From assembly GCF_000711695.1 (NCBI RefSeq), contig NW_013546989.1:1-64000 (forward strand): a stretch of DNA of 64,000 nucleotides. Direction: 5' to 3'. The translations under genes were made by a program, and so were the position numbers. Position 1 is the stretch's first letter, and the number at the start of each line of letters is the position of its first letter. This stretch comes from Tilletiaria anomala UBC 951. Lineage: Eukaryota > Basidiomycota > Exobasidiomycetes > Georgefischeriales > Tilletiariaceae. A model generated the notes under the pieces. That model did not search any database. It was given only the letters and a program-made list of their open reading frames with translations, and was not told where the DNA came from. This document shows positions 24,557 to 36,449 of this stretch, piece by piece.

Positions 24557-26302
24557 ATGGTCAAGTTCAGCACCGGCTTCGCCCTCCTCACCGTCGTCTC
24601 GGGCGTCGCAGCGTCCTCGTCCTCCACTAAGCAGCCCTTCAACGCTATAGCAGAGGACTTAAGCTACCTCTTCGACACCCAAGTTCCCGGGCCTGACAGC
24701 GCCAGGAGCGTTGTCCAGCGGCACAGGGCGTTCCAACAACGAAATAAGCAAGCTCGCACCAGGAACGACCATCTCGCCAAGCGGCAATCGGTCAACCCGC
24801 TCCCGCACTCTGGCACCATTCCAGCAGCCGGAGGAACATCCAAGAATGGCAAGCCGTACCCTCCAGCAGGCGCGATTGCGCCCAAACGTAGCACGTTGCC
24901 CACGGCCTGGGTTACCAGGTACCAGGCCAAAAAGGAGGCAGGCCTGATCCCAGACATTCCGCAGTCCAAGCTGGACGAAAAGACGTGAGTGGTCTACCCT
25001 AGTTGATCGTTGCAACTGATGAAGTTGTGAACGGGACAGAACTGATCGGGCCTGTATACATCCAAACAGCGGAACGCTGAAGTATCCTTCCAGCGTCGAC
25101 GTGTCCAAGGTATGCAGCTGGACCTTGACCAACTGCAACGACGGCGACATTTGGCTCTCGCCTCAGGGCAAAACAGCCATTACGTTCGATGATGGTCCGA
25201 CGCAATATTCGGCCGACTTGATCAATTTCCTCACACAGGAGAAGCAAGCCACGACACATTTTTTGATCGGAAGCTCGATCCTGAACCAGCCGGATGGTAT
25301 GCACGCGCTTGCTAGCCATGACCTCGCACAGTGAGTTGTAGAGTGACAAAATAGGTCGAGCCCGAGGATGCTAGTGCTGACGAGCCGACCATCCCAGGCT
25401 CGGAGTGCATACATTCAGCCACACACTGCAGACGACGAAGTCGGACTTGCAGATCGTCGGTGACCTCGGCTGGACAATGCAGCTGATCTACGAGTGGACG
25501 GGAAAGGTGCCGATGTACTGGCGCGCGCCGGAGGGCGATCTGGATGCGCGCGTGCGCGCGATCGCCAAGCAAGTCTTTGGCCTGCAGAGCGTCATGTGGA
25601 ACCGTGACGCGGATGATTGGTGCCTCAAGGATGGCGGCGGTAGCGAGAACAGCATTCACAAGTGCAGGACAGTCACGTATGACGACGTCGTCGCCGAGTA
25701 CAAAGCCTGGGCGCACAATTCGTCACTCGAGGGCACCAACACGCTCATGCACGAGACCAAGGACCAGACCATCAAGGCGTTCAAGGAGTACTATGGCTTC
25801 CTCAAAGCGTCGAAGTACAAGATGGGCGCCGTCGCTTCAATCATCGGCGCGCCGTGGTACCAGAATCAGGTGAGCGGCTATGTATGCTCTTCGCGCAACA
25901 TTAGCCTCCCTTGGGCTTACTTTCCAACGCTACAATCGCTTTTGTGCATTGCAGATGGGTCCGACGGACCCGGTAGAAGAAGCAAATTCGATCATCCCGC
26001 AGCGGGAGGCGATGAACTACACCGATGGCGGTCTGCACACCGTCGGCTCCGCGGGCGGAGCGGCCCTCGGCGACTTTAGCCAACTCAAAACTACCACCAT
26101 CTCTCCCTCGTCTGGCTCGGGCTCCAGTGCCGCCGGGCTCAACAGCGGTGCAGCTGCCGACGGCACGAGTAGCAATGGCAGCAGTGGCTCAGCGTCTACC
26201 TCGGCTGCTGGGCGTGCAAATGGCTGGATGACCGTGCAGGTGTATGCTCTGGCTGGCCTCAGCGTTGGCACGGCTTCTGCTGCACTCATCTTCGGTCTCT
26301 GA
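24557..26302 (+). CDS. GPI-anchored chitin deacetylase
   Basis: Carbohydrate esterase family 4 enzyme that deacetylates cell-wall chitin to chitosan at the cell surface. Exons: 24557-24984, 25070-25330, 25398-25869, 25955-26302 (502 residues, phases consistent). Seen: N-terminal signal peptide (FALLTVVSGVAASSSS), then a linker, the NodB domain with motif 1 TFDDGPT (catalytic base and metal Asp), motif 2 HTFSH (metal His pair), motif 3 WRAPEGD and WNRDADDWC. A Ser/Gly/Thr-rich stalk leads to a hydrophobic end (YALAGLSVGTASAALIFGL) that fits a GPI attachment signal. The start ATG is placed directly before the signal peptide. A broken copy follows 1.1 kb downstream on the same strand. Confidence 0.94.
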
Positions 26303-27435
26303 TTGGAGAGCATGTCGACCACGGCCCTCAGTCTCTATTCCTTCTCTGTCCGAGCGGAGGACCCTATTTCGGCTTCATTAACCGACGTACATGTTTCCTC
26401 GACGGTTTCCAACACATGTCGCACATGCACTGGCTTGCATGACCGCATTCGCTTATTCACAACGAACAATCTTTATCACGCACGCATACATGAAATTAGA
26501 CCGTGGAATGTCAGAAGGGCCATGGCCTTCGCAAGCATTTGATTCGTCTCTCGTTCATATAAATACATTCGCTCGCTGTTCGATCACAGTCATCACTCCA
26601 ATGTCACACTCTCAAGAAAAGTATCCTGCCACCATCTGTCGTGGTTGATGATCAGGTTGGGAAAAGTTTGCCAGTGCATTACACTGTGACCTCCGTTCCG
26701 CCAAGGGCGCAACCGACGCACCCATGGATAAAAAAGAAAGTAGTAGAAAAAAGAAAGAAAATGCAAGTCTCCTCGACTCGCTCTGACACCCACTTCGCGT
26801 TTCTGTTCCTGGCTCCATGTTCTTTTGAGAATAGCATTCACCCTAACTCAACTGCAACCACGGGCATCTATCACTCCTCAGAAGAGGGAGAGACAGGGGC
26901 GCATGGTTCTCAAGCATATGCTACCCATCATTCCAATGATTTGAGCCTGAATGTGAGCGACAAACGAGTTGCTTTCTTGTCCACCCTGAGAATGAGGACT
27001 TAGCGCCTCTACCATTCCCTTTCTTTCGTTCAAGCAACTGAAAGACGAAGGGGCATGCCGGCCGAAATTGCACGATTTTCTTTCACGTCACGAGCCTCCC
27101 TGATAGAATTCGCTTTTCATTGACAAGTACCCACGGCAAATCGTCGCCAATCACGAGGTTATGACTGTGCAAACAAACAACGGACGCTGGAGCACCGAAG
27201 GGCAAAAGCCCTTGACACCCACGAGCCCTGCTTGTCTTCCTCCCTGGCTCGCGTATTGACGTTCTTTGAGCCCCTTGCTATCGAGTACTCGATCGCTTTT
27301 TGCAACTCATTCTGAACTCCCCTTCCGTGCTTAAGAGCTTCTTAAAAGGCTCGCTCACGAAAATAATGTCCTTAGTCCCGCCCGGATTTCCCACTCTGTC
27401 GCCCGCTATGCGCCCTTCTCTTTCCTGTCCGAAAA
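26303..27435. other. Spacer between the chitin deacetylase gene and its copy
   Basis: 1.1 kb with a CATATAAATA tract near 26556-26566 and several A-rich runs. No supported coding region. It presumably contains the 3' end of the first gene and the old promoter of the second. Confidence 0.45.
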
Positions 27436-29179
27436 ATGCACGAGATCAACGTTTGGGCTGCGCTTCTGCTCGCCGTGCTGGCGACTGCCAGGGCCCTCCC
27501 TTCTCTCGATGGCGACAGAACGGCTCCTTTCCGGAGTAGGAAGGAGGCCATCGACCTGTTTCACCCCAGCTTATCCGCAACGCAAGCAACGTCATTCCGC
27601 AACCACAAGCGACAGACCTTGGGGTCGATCCCACTCAGTGGCTTCGTCCCTTCCAGTGGTGGGACATCCGCAAACGGCCAGCCGTAGCCAAATGTGGGCG
27701 AAGTACCTGAGGAGACTACGTTGCCTCAAGCTTGGATTGACAGGTAGGGTTAATATCTTCAGGAAGGGCGATACGTGGCAAGCACATCTGACCTGGTGGA
27801 TGCCGTGCCCAAAAGATACAATGAGAAGAAGAACGCTGGACTGATTCCTGACATTGCTTCCGCAGAGGAGAACTCCAAGTTCGTGTGCATTCGGCGGTGA
27901 AGTACCTGAGACATGTCCATGCTGAAGCATGATTTCGTGTGCGCCTTGCAGCGGTCTCCCGGTTTACCCGTCCACCGTAGACGTTTTCACCATTTGCAGC
28001 TGGACCTATACGAAGTGCAATGAGGGTGACATCTGGCTCACTCCCAACGACACGACCGCCATCACGTTTGATGATGGTCCAACGGCATACTTGGCCGACC
28101 TGGCAGAGTTTCTCTCGAACGAGACCCAGCCGGCGACGCACTTCCTGATTGGTTCGGCGATTATCAATGCGCCTGAAGGTATGTTGGCGCTTGCGAGTCA
28201 TAACCTTGCGCAGTGAGTCATGACTGTCTACGATTCAGAATCGCGCTCTCTTGATACGAGTCGGGCTCACCAATCGCTCCAAACAATCGCTTGCTCAGCC
28301 TCGGCGTCCATACATTTAGCCACAGCCTACAAAGCACCCAAGTCGGACCTCGCAATCGTCGGCGAGCTCGGCTGGACGATGCAGCTGATCTATGAGTGGA
28401 CGGGTAAGGTGCCGATGTACTGGCGCGCGCCGCAAGGCGACGTCGACGACCGGGTGCGAGCGATCACACGGGAAGTGTGGGGGCTGCAGAGCGTCATGTG
28501 GAACCGCGATGCGAACGACTGGTGCCTGCAAGTGGGCTAAGGCAGCGAGACGGGCTTGGAGAGCTACAGCAACGTCACGTACGCCAGTGTCGTTGAGGCG
28601 TACAAGTCTTGGACGGGTGCAGCGCTTGGCAATACTTCCATCGTGGGTACCAACAAGCTCATGCACGAGTTGACCGATCAAAGCATGGCGGCTTTCAAGG
28701 AGTATTATGCTTACTTGCAAGGGACAGATTACAAAGCAGGCTCGGTCGCGTCCATCATCGACGCGCCGTGGTACCAAAATCAGGTGAGCCGGAAGCGGGC
28801 TTGGAAATGCTAAGAAAGCCCCGCGTTGAACTCTCTTACATTTTCAATGCTTGCGTGCTACTCTTTCTAGATGACTCCAGACGACCCTACCGAAGCAGCG
28901 AGCAGCATCATTCCGACACGCGAAGCGATGAACACTGCCGATGGGGGCTTACACAGCGTAGGCTCTGCGAAAGGGACCGCGCTCGGCCCTTTCGCCACGC
29001 TTGATAGGACCACTACGGTCGACTCATCCTCTACACAGGTTGACTCCAGTGCGGATGGCAGTGGCAGTACCGGTGACGAGCGGCTGAGCGGCAGCGGCGC
29101 AATACTTGCGAGGCCGTGCCAGCAGCTTTCGCCGTCGGTGTCCTGGTCGCGTCGACCTTGACCGTCCTGGCCATGTAGA
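27436..29179 (+). pseudogene. Decayed tandem copy of chitin deacetylase
   Basis: A paralogue of the gene at 24557, in the same orientation. It keeps a signal peptide (VWAALLLAVLATARA), the TFDDGPT motif, HTFSH, MYWRAP and WNRDANDWC, and most intron positions. It adds an intron at about 27744-27815 that the first copy lacks. It is not translatable as it stands. A TAG at 27685-27687 replaces a Tyr codon of the first copy. One surplus C lies in the CCC at 28337-28339, just after the HTFSH motif. A TAA at 28538-28540 follows WCLQVG. A further shift near 29085-29115 separates the stalk from a hydrophobic GPI-like end (FAVGVLVASTLTVLAM). A sequencing or assembly error could explain one break but hardly four. 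The 3' boundary is the stop of the GPI-like frame. Confidence 0.85.
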
Positions 29180-29772
29180 TCGAGGCCGCGCCGGGAAACA
29201 CGATGGCGCGTGACTCGTCAATTGATACTTGAGAGCGGTCAGATCTGCAATATAGACTCTGACCACATGTCAGCATCTCGGAGTTTGGAATCATGTGGTA
29301 AGAAGTAAATAAGCGAGGAGTCAAAATACTCCAGTCTAATCACGATAGAAATGTCTCTAAGTTGTCTGATGCCCTCATGCGCTGTGGTGCCGGTTCTGGT
29401 TCAGTTGGCGCGTAATTATGGTGCGGGGGGAGGCAGGGCGTGCGGCGTGGCACTGGCGGAGAGGTCACAGCATGCCCACACCACAGACGAGACACATCCT
29501 CCATAGCCAGCAACACGACAGCTCGTTCCAACCTCGTCTGGAGAGCTGATCCAGCGGAAAAGCATGGGTGCAGGTAAAAAGACCCGGCACGCTTGCTCCA
29601 GACTGCAGACCCGGTCAGGACTCTAGACGAGAGCACCCTGCGCTTGTTGCCAGCCGCTACCTCCTGCTTCCTGTCCGTCCACTCGAACCGATAGACATCG
29701 CATCCTCCAGACATCGTCTCACTCATCACACACCCACGCAGACTTGTCACTTGGTCCGGTGCGGTGGCGCGC
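29180..29772. other. Spacer upstream of the RhoGAP gene
   Basis: About 590 bases holding the probable promoter and leader of the gene at 29773. No supported coding region. Confidence 0.45.
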
Positions 29773-32700
29773 ATGTCCTACGCCATTCTACCTTCAAAGA
29801 AGAAGCTAGGCAGTGAAGGATCCTGGCTGGCGTCCTCTTCGCCTCGACTCGACGCTCCCCCACCTTCAACGTCACTGCGTGCGCCAGCTCACGCTACTCT
29901 TGCTCCCAGCTGGCCGACGGATACTGCTGCCTCCCAGTTTCAAGAGCCTACGGACACGGGCACGAGTCGCGCTCGACTCTCGGCAGGAACAGCGAGTGGG
30001 AGCGAGGCTGTATCCTTTTCCGCACCGCTGCACGGAGCAGCTGTCACTGCCAGTCTAAGCGAAAGTGCAGGCGCGAGGCTTGTGCCAGCACCAAGCTCTC
30101 AATCGTCTCCCATCGACTACGGGTCCACACACCTCTTACGAGCTCCGTCGCTGGATCAGCGCTCAGACGGAGCGTACTCGTTCGAGACCGCCGAAGAGGC
30201 TTTTGGATCCTCAATATCCTCTTCATCTTCTGCCGCTCCTGCTACTGTCTCAAGTACTTCAACTGCAAAGGCTCGAATACTACCACATCTGCTGGACGGT
30301 CGGCAGGAACAAGAGCCTCCGTTGTCGCCTTCAGCTCGCTCTCCGCATCAACATTCGCGTACGGCTACTGTCACTTCCATCACACCCGTCAAAGCGGGCC
30401 CACCCTTCGGCATTGGGGCGGACACGATTGGGGCCATCCGCGCTATGGAATCACCGAGGCTGCTGCAACAAGGAGACGCTTCCCCCATGCATTGTAGTGG
30501 GGCGAATGTACCTGGGCACGCACCAGGGCAAGGGCAAGGAGCTGGACCAGGGGTAGGGATAGGTATCGGGATAGGTGGTGAAGCGATGCAAGTAGGCGGA
30601 GGCGGCTCCAGTGGGAGCGGAGAAACCTACTTCATCATTCCCGCAACGAGCGCGGGCGGGTCGCCCACAGAGTCGCGGCCCTCCTTCCAATCTCGGCGGT
30701 CTAGCGTGGATATTTCTAGCTCGGGAGGAGCTGGTGGCGGACGACCTAGCATGTCGCTTGACGCGCTCGAACGCATCAAAATCGACACTAACAGCGGCGG
30801 CAGCGGCACTACCAACGGCGTCAGCGGTACAAATGCAGGCGGCATGGGTGCTGCTGGCCCAATTTCAGGGTTCGCTGCAATGGGAAGCACGACTGCTTTG
30901 CAGAAAACATATGCCTCGGGCATAGTGTCGCCCACTACTCCGTACAGTGCAAGGCCTGGGTCTGCACAGGGGCAAGGATCTGGCGCGGGCTCCGGCGTGA
31001 CGCCGTCCACCACGGGGGCGAGCACAGCCGCTAGCGCAAGTGTTGGCGCCAGTTCCCCGTATCCTTCCTCGGGCATCAGCCCGAGTATGAGCGGTTTCTC
31101 CACCACCGCTACGACCGCGGTGCACGAGGAGGCTGTGCCGACCAGCTTTGATGAGGCGACCCTTCGCGCGTTGTGCGACCTTGATGTGAGTTTGCGAAGC
31201 ATTTTTTCGCGCAAGCGGATTCTTGGTAATTGACCTAATGGGTGGAAATATTCTACAGTGCGCTATGCCCTTACTTTTTGATCGCATCAAGCAGAGCATG
31301 GTTTCCGCGCGCGAAGCAGCGAGCTTCCTCAAAAAGCGAGCAGCCATTGAGGAGGACTATGCGCGTAGCATGTTAAAGCTCTCCCGTTCCTCTGCCGAGG
31401 CATACAGCAATGGCGATGGAAAGGCGGGCACGTACGTCGGCTCATGGATGGGCCTGATGAAGGTGCACGACCAGCTGGCCGATGCGCGTCTACGCTTTTC
31501 GCAAAAGCTCGCCGAGATGAGCGACGAGTTGGCCAATTTGGCCAAAGAAGTGGACAAGCAGCGCCGTTTTGCACGTGAGACAGGTCAGAAGCTCGAGAAG
31601 AACTTGCAAGATGCAGAGCAGGGCGTAGAGAAGGCTCGCAGTCGGTTCGACAGCTCGGCGGAGGATCTGGAGCGGTTGCTGCTCGTCAAACAAGGCGAGT
31701 CAGCTAAAGGGGGCGAGCTGCAGAGTACCGGCGGCAACAGCGGCGGCAAGCGCACGCTCGGCAAGGCGATGGGCAAGACAGGCTTGCTGTTCAAGCAGAA
31801 GAATCCGCAGCAGATGTTGCGGCAGGAAGAGGAGATCCGCGTCAAGACGTCTAATGCGTCCGACGCCTTCCGCAAGGAAGTGCATCAGACGCAGCAGATG
31901 CGCCAAGAGTACTTTAACATGCAACTCCCACGGATCCTGCGCTCGCTCAAAGAGAGCGCGGAGGAGATTGATAACGGCACTCAGTACCATCTGATGCGCT
32001 ACGCGTTTCTCTACGAGAGTCTCATCCTCAGCGACGGAATGGCGATCAGTCCGCACAGCTCGGCCGCCATCGGGGCCGCAGGCGCGCCGGAGAGCAGCGC
32101 CGGTGGGTTGAAACGGTACATCGAGAGCATGGACAACCGAGGCGACTTCAAATTGTTTATGCAGAACTACCTCGTCGCGCACGGCCGCGATTACAGGGGT
32201 CCAAAGCGCGAAGGGCAGTACGACGACGGCTTCGTCCCGCCCAGTCCCGGAACGATCAGCAAAGCGCTTTCGGCGCCCCACCAGCAACATCAAGTGAGCC
32301 AGTACCCCATCTTCGGCGTCGACCTCGTGACGCAGATGGCAAGGGACAACGTCGAGGTGCCGCCTATACTCGAAAAGTGTGCTGCGGCCATCGAGGCGGT
32401 TGGCATTCAGAGCATGGGCATCTACCGTCTTTCTGGCACCACATCCAAGGTACAGAGGCTCAAACAGAAGTTCGACCAGGGTGAGTAGCAGATCAACCAT
32501 TTAGCCTGTGGCATGATTGCTCGCTTGCGCATCTATGAGTCTGATGCACGGCTGTCTTATCCGTTTCCTTTCGGGCGAACTGCAGATTGGTCACAAGTGG
32601 ACCTGATGAACGATGAGGCGATCAACGATATCAACATCGTTGCTGGCTGTCTCAAGCTCTGGTTCCGAGAGCTGCCTGAGCCTTTGCTCACATACGAGCT

Positions 32701-33278
32701 ATATCCAGGATTTATAGAGGCAGCGAGTGAGTACAGTCTCGGGATAAGACGCGCAGATGCAGGTGCATGAATTTCTAATCTGATGCTCGGATCTTAACTA
32801 ACGAAGAAATATCCAATTACCGCCTTCGACATATTCGGCTACACGAGCGAGTCAACGAGCTACCTGATTCCAACTATGCGACGCTCAAAGCCCTCATGAA
32901 ACATCTTGACGCGTGCGTCTTCACTTGAGCCTAGGCTTGCCTTTGACCCTATTGCTGATGCATCCTCTTTTATGAACCTTCGATAACAGAATTCGATCAC
33001 ACGAAGCATCCAACCAGATGAGCGCATCTAACCTTGCCATCGTTTTCGGGCCAACGCTTCTCAGCCCGCCGATATCTGCCGGCGACATGAATGGCGGAGC
33101 CGGCGCCATGCAGCTGCAGGACATGAGCTTCCAGTGCAAGGCGATCGAAACTATCTTGGAAAAGTACAAGGTCTGTCCTCTGCGCGTTTGACCTGTTCGT
33201 GCGGTCGCGATGCTGAAGCCGAGCGATTTTTACATTCACTCCTTGCAGGAAATCTTTGTCGAAGACCCGGAAGAATGA
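29773..33278 (+). CDS. RGD1: Rgd1-like F-BAR and RhoGAP protein
   Basis: GTPase-activating protein for Rho GTPases with a membrane-curving F-BAR domain; in yeast Rgd1 acts on Rho3/Rho4 in polar growth and wall stress. Exons: 29773-31185, 31259-32480, 32586-32726, 32807-32912, 32990-33170, 33249-33278, giving 1030 residues with consistent phases. Residues 1-465 are Ser/Gly/Pro/Ala-rich and disordered. The F-BAR domain follows (about 470-760: [52 protein letters not shown]), with long amphipathic helices. The C-terminal RhoGAP starts at IFGVDL, carries the arginine finger in MGIYRLSG, and continues with [14 protein letters not shown] and [15 protein letters not shown]. The final exon codes only nine residues. 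The ATG at 29773 is the first in the open frame. N-terminal extension is longer than in yeast (666 total). Confidence 0.93.
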
Positions 33279-33562
33279 CGCATAGCTTGCGGGGTCTCTA
33301 TACTTCCAAGTCCGCGCATCCCCAGGCATCTAGTCGCGCGCGACTTCTCTTCTTTCATCAACTGAGAGTCACCCGATCGTCCACCCAACACTCTCGTTGC
33401 ACTCTCCGCCTGTAAAATATCCAAAGCATTACTGATTGACGAAAAGCACGCAAACAGTCGCCTTTCGTACTAACAAGCAGTTGGGTGAATAAGGGGAGAA
33501 ATACAGAAATGCGTGAAAAAGGGAAGCTTGAGCGCCGCTGTTCAGTGAGATGGCGCGACTGT

Positions 33563-34127
33563 TCATGCTCGCCAGAGGAGGAAGGCGATCTGCCCCAGGT
33601 CTGTGGATGTACGATGCAGCTGTGTAAGTAATATACTTTCTTAAGAGCCGGCAAATGCAGATATGGTCTCACAGAAGTAGATGAAGTGCTTAGTTTCTGA
33701 GGGGTGAAAGTAAATGACGGAGGATGTAACAGAGTCAGTCGCCTTTCAGTAACCATACGAGGGCCACCCGAAGCCGCTCTACACCAGGTTTTACGACAGC
33801 TAAGACGAGCTCACCATGTGTCACGTAGCTACCGTAATTCTTGCCTACTACAGTATGCCAGGTCGGCCCGAACTTTGCGTCCATCGCCTTTTTGACGTAC
33901 GCGGCGATGTCCTTTTCGACGCTGAAATTCTGCAATGCCTCGGTTGCGATGTCTACTGAGGCTTGCTGCATCTCTTCGGACATGTCCACATTCTTGATAA
34001 CCGCTTGTGGAATGCTATGTTGTGTGCCGGTTTCTGCTGCAGACGACGCCGCGCCCTTCGCGCCGCCGCTTGCATCTGTCGGTGCCACGCTGCCCTTGGC
34101 CAGCTCGGATTCCTTTGGGTCCACCAT
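33563..34127 (-). CDS. DYN2: Dynein light chain, LC8 type
   Basis: Small homodimeric hub protein of cytoplasmic dynein. Exons: 33815-34127, 33673-33696 (24 nt), 33563-33600; introns 33697-33814 and 33601-33672. Phases agree and give 124 residues. Seen: [60 protein letters not shown] and the closing strand [13 protein letters not shown], all standard LC8 landmarks. The N-terminus carries about 40 extra Ala/Ser/Gly-rich residues compared with the usual 89-residue protein. The start is the ATG at 34127; the only other upstream Met in LC8 alignments would fall inside the conserved core. Tail-to-tail with the RhoGAP gene (285 bases between stops). Confidence 0.95.
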
Positions 34128-34947
34128 GGCTACTCTGATTCCAAAGAAAGAGAAGCAAGTTCAAGAAAGCGCGTTAGTAGGTCAGGAAAAAGAGAAGAGG
34201 AAGTGGCTGAGCCCGCTAAAGCCGCCTCGGTGCCAGCAACGTCGGTTGATTATTGAAAGCCCTCCTGCAGTCTCGCTTCTCTCTTGTTTCCCCGGCACCC
34301 TCCTCGATTCCTTGTGCATTCCGTCCGCTTAAATGAGCGTGCTGAGCAGACGAACACCGGGGGGTGCGCATACACGCGACCCCACGGACCGAGCAGCGCG
34401 GTACATTCTGCACAACACTCACTCTGCAATCAATAGTCGCGGTAAGCGCACAATTCACAGCGAGCTTAGCTGCTTGCAGGTCTTATAGCTCAGACTGCTT
34501 GACGCTGCAGAAAAAGACACGGAATATGTTGCAGCAGTACATAAGATCCCAAGTCGAGATTGAATCAGTACAGGAGAGACCAACACTAATGATTTGCTTC
34601 CCCGTTCCCACCGACAGTCGCGTCTCGCTCTCCGGACTCCGCGCCGCCTCGCGTCCCGCCTCCTCTTGCCACAACAGAGCACAAATGCAGGATCAACACC
34701 CGATCGAATCTTGACTATGGTAGGTATCAGGTATGCAATCAACAGGCCAGTACGACTTCAACAGCTGCGCAGCACATGAGGTAGCCTGAACTCTCTTCCC
34801 TAAAGCATGCATGATCTTCCTTTCTAATGTTACACATGGTGGTCTAGAAATACAATGGCAAACTGGCGATGCACTGCACAGATTACCGCACGGAAACAGG
34901 AGCCAATCGGCCGGACGATGCTTAGAAGAGACAGCGAGGCAGCTATC
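34128..34947. other. Spacer between LC8 and VPS24
   Basis: 820 bases with the LC8 promoter/leader (pyrimidine-rich on the minus strand near 34128-34200) and the 3' region of VPS24. No supported coding region. Confidence 0.45.
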
Positions 34948-35928
34948 TCAACCTCTGAGTAGCCCTTCCAGCGCAGCCTGCATGCGCTCCAAATCCTTCT
35001 TCTCTTCCTCCTCGTCGCGCACAGGCTCTGGCGCTGCCAAGTCCGGCAGCGCATCCGTTGTGCTCGCTTGACCGAGCTTGCCTGTAGGTAAGGGTTGTTT
35101 TGTAGATGGATTCACTCAGCGGCGCAACCAAAGGATGAGAGAGTCTCGGCCTGCAGCATGACGTACCGTCTGTGAGCTCGAACAGCACCTTTTCGACTTC
35201 TCCTTCTGCCTCCTCCTCCAGCTCGTCCTCGTCCTCGCCTAGCACGCCCGAGTCTAGCGTCTCGTCCATCATCTCTTCCAGGATACCTGCCTACCAAAGT
35301 ACAACGAGCCGTAACCTCCTTGGTCAGCAAATCGGAAACAACCGGAAGTGAGGCTCCTTACCTTCATCATCTCTGTGCTCATTTCTCGCATTGTCTCTTG
35401 CATTTGCGGCAGCTTGATGAGCTGATTTGATAATTTCATCACTTCTGTCGACTTTTGCATGGACCCCGTGACCTTGTACATCGCTGACGAAGCCAAGTGC
35501 TGGAGTCAGCAACATAGCAAGGTGGCCATGCACATGCCTGACAAGGAGGACGCTCACCCAGTTGATGTTGCAATTGCATCCCGATGCTGTTCAGCCTGGC
35601 TTTACTAACAGCCAGTCGATCTCTCTGCTTGTGCGTCCGGACGATTTCTCTAGCCAATATCCGAGCGCTCTTGACGTCTCCCTTTTTGGCCAGCCGCTTC
35701 ACCTCAGCTTTTGCTTTGCTTGATGCCGCATCGATCTGTCGCATCTCTCGTTCTAGTGCGCGCTGCTCGGAGCGCAGTTGCGATTGCACTTTCTTGACAC
35801 GCTCTGTAAACACATTCGGTTTATGGCCAAAAGTGTGTCAGCAACTTTCGATGTCCATGTAGCTTTCAAATTCCTCTGCACTTACCCTCCTGGCTCGGCC
35901 CAAACAAGAATCGCTGCACAGACTGCAT
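34948..35928 (-). CDS. VPS24: ESCRT-III subunit Vps24 (CHMP3)
   Basis: Subunit of the ESCRT-III filament that sorts cargo into multivesicular bodies. Exons: 35886-35928, 35558-35803, 35362-35483, 35167-35290, 34948-35081 (222 residues, the same length as human CHMP3). Seen: MQSVQRFLFGPSQEERVKKV, basic helix 1 with RSEQRALEREMRQID, LAREIVRTHKQRDRL, SIGMQLQHQLAMYKVTGSMQ, KSTEVMKLSNQLIKLPQM, and an acidic C-terminal half (DEDELEEEAEGEVEKVLFEL) ending in a MIM-like helix ERMQAALEGLLRG that would bind Vps4. All intron junctions restore these motifs. The start is the ATG at 35928. Divergent from the cyclophilin gene by 521 bases. Confidence 0.95.
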
Positions 35929-36449
35929 CTTGTGTTGACTTTGGCACTTCGGAGGCCCGTATCGATGCCGTGCACTTGGAAATTGATGGAGCCTTGGCGA
36001 GCTCCTTTCAGCGCTGCACCGACGCAGATCCCACGAGACCAAGTCCGGTCCAATATTTTGACAGAGCTTAAATCGGGGCAGAGAGGCATGTGATCAAATC
36101 ATCTGCTTTATAATCAACGAAGCCGTTGAGGTCGAGGTAGTGGGACAGGATGGATCCAGACCGTGATCGGCAACAGAGAGACGCCCTAATCCCATGATGT
36201 CGTCGATGGGGACTCTCGATGTCATCGTGTTCTCATTCCGCGCCACAGTTTGTTGTTACGCCTTTGCTTAATGCTTCATTCGCGAAGTCTTGGTTTCTTT
36301 GACACTGGGCATTATATCACTGCATACTCTGTGCTTCCTCAAAACGACCAATTACGGCGCAACAGAAAGCGTGTTGTCAACGAGAGCGTATCATTTAGCT
36401 TGCGCGCCCGGCCTTACTGCTTCCTGCGACCCCGATTTCCAAAGTAACC
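35929..36449. promoter_or_regulatory. Shared divergent promoter, VPS24 / cyclophilin
   Basis: 521 bases between two divergent start codons. It must hold both promoters; no clear TATA box or other named element stands out. Confidence 0.4.

Noticed and set aside
27661-27700. TAG in the second deacetylase read as part of a short intron
   Set aside because: Alignment with the first copy shows the TAG exactly at a Tyr codon with matching sequence on both sides; any GT-AG removal here would break the frame.
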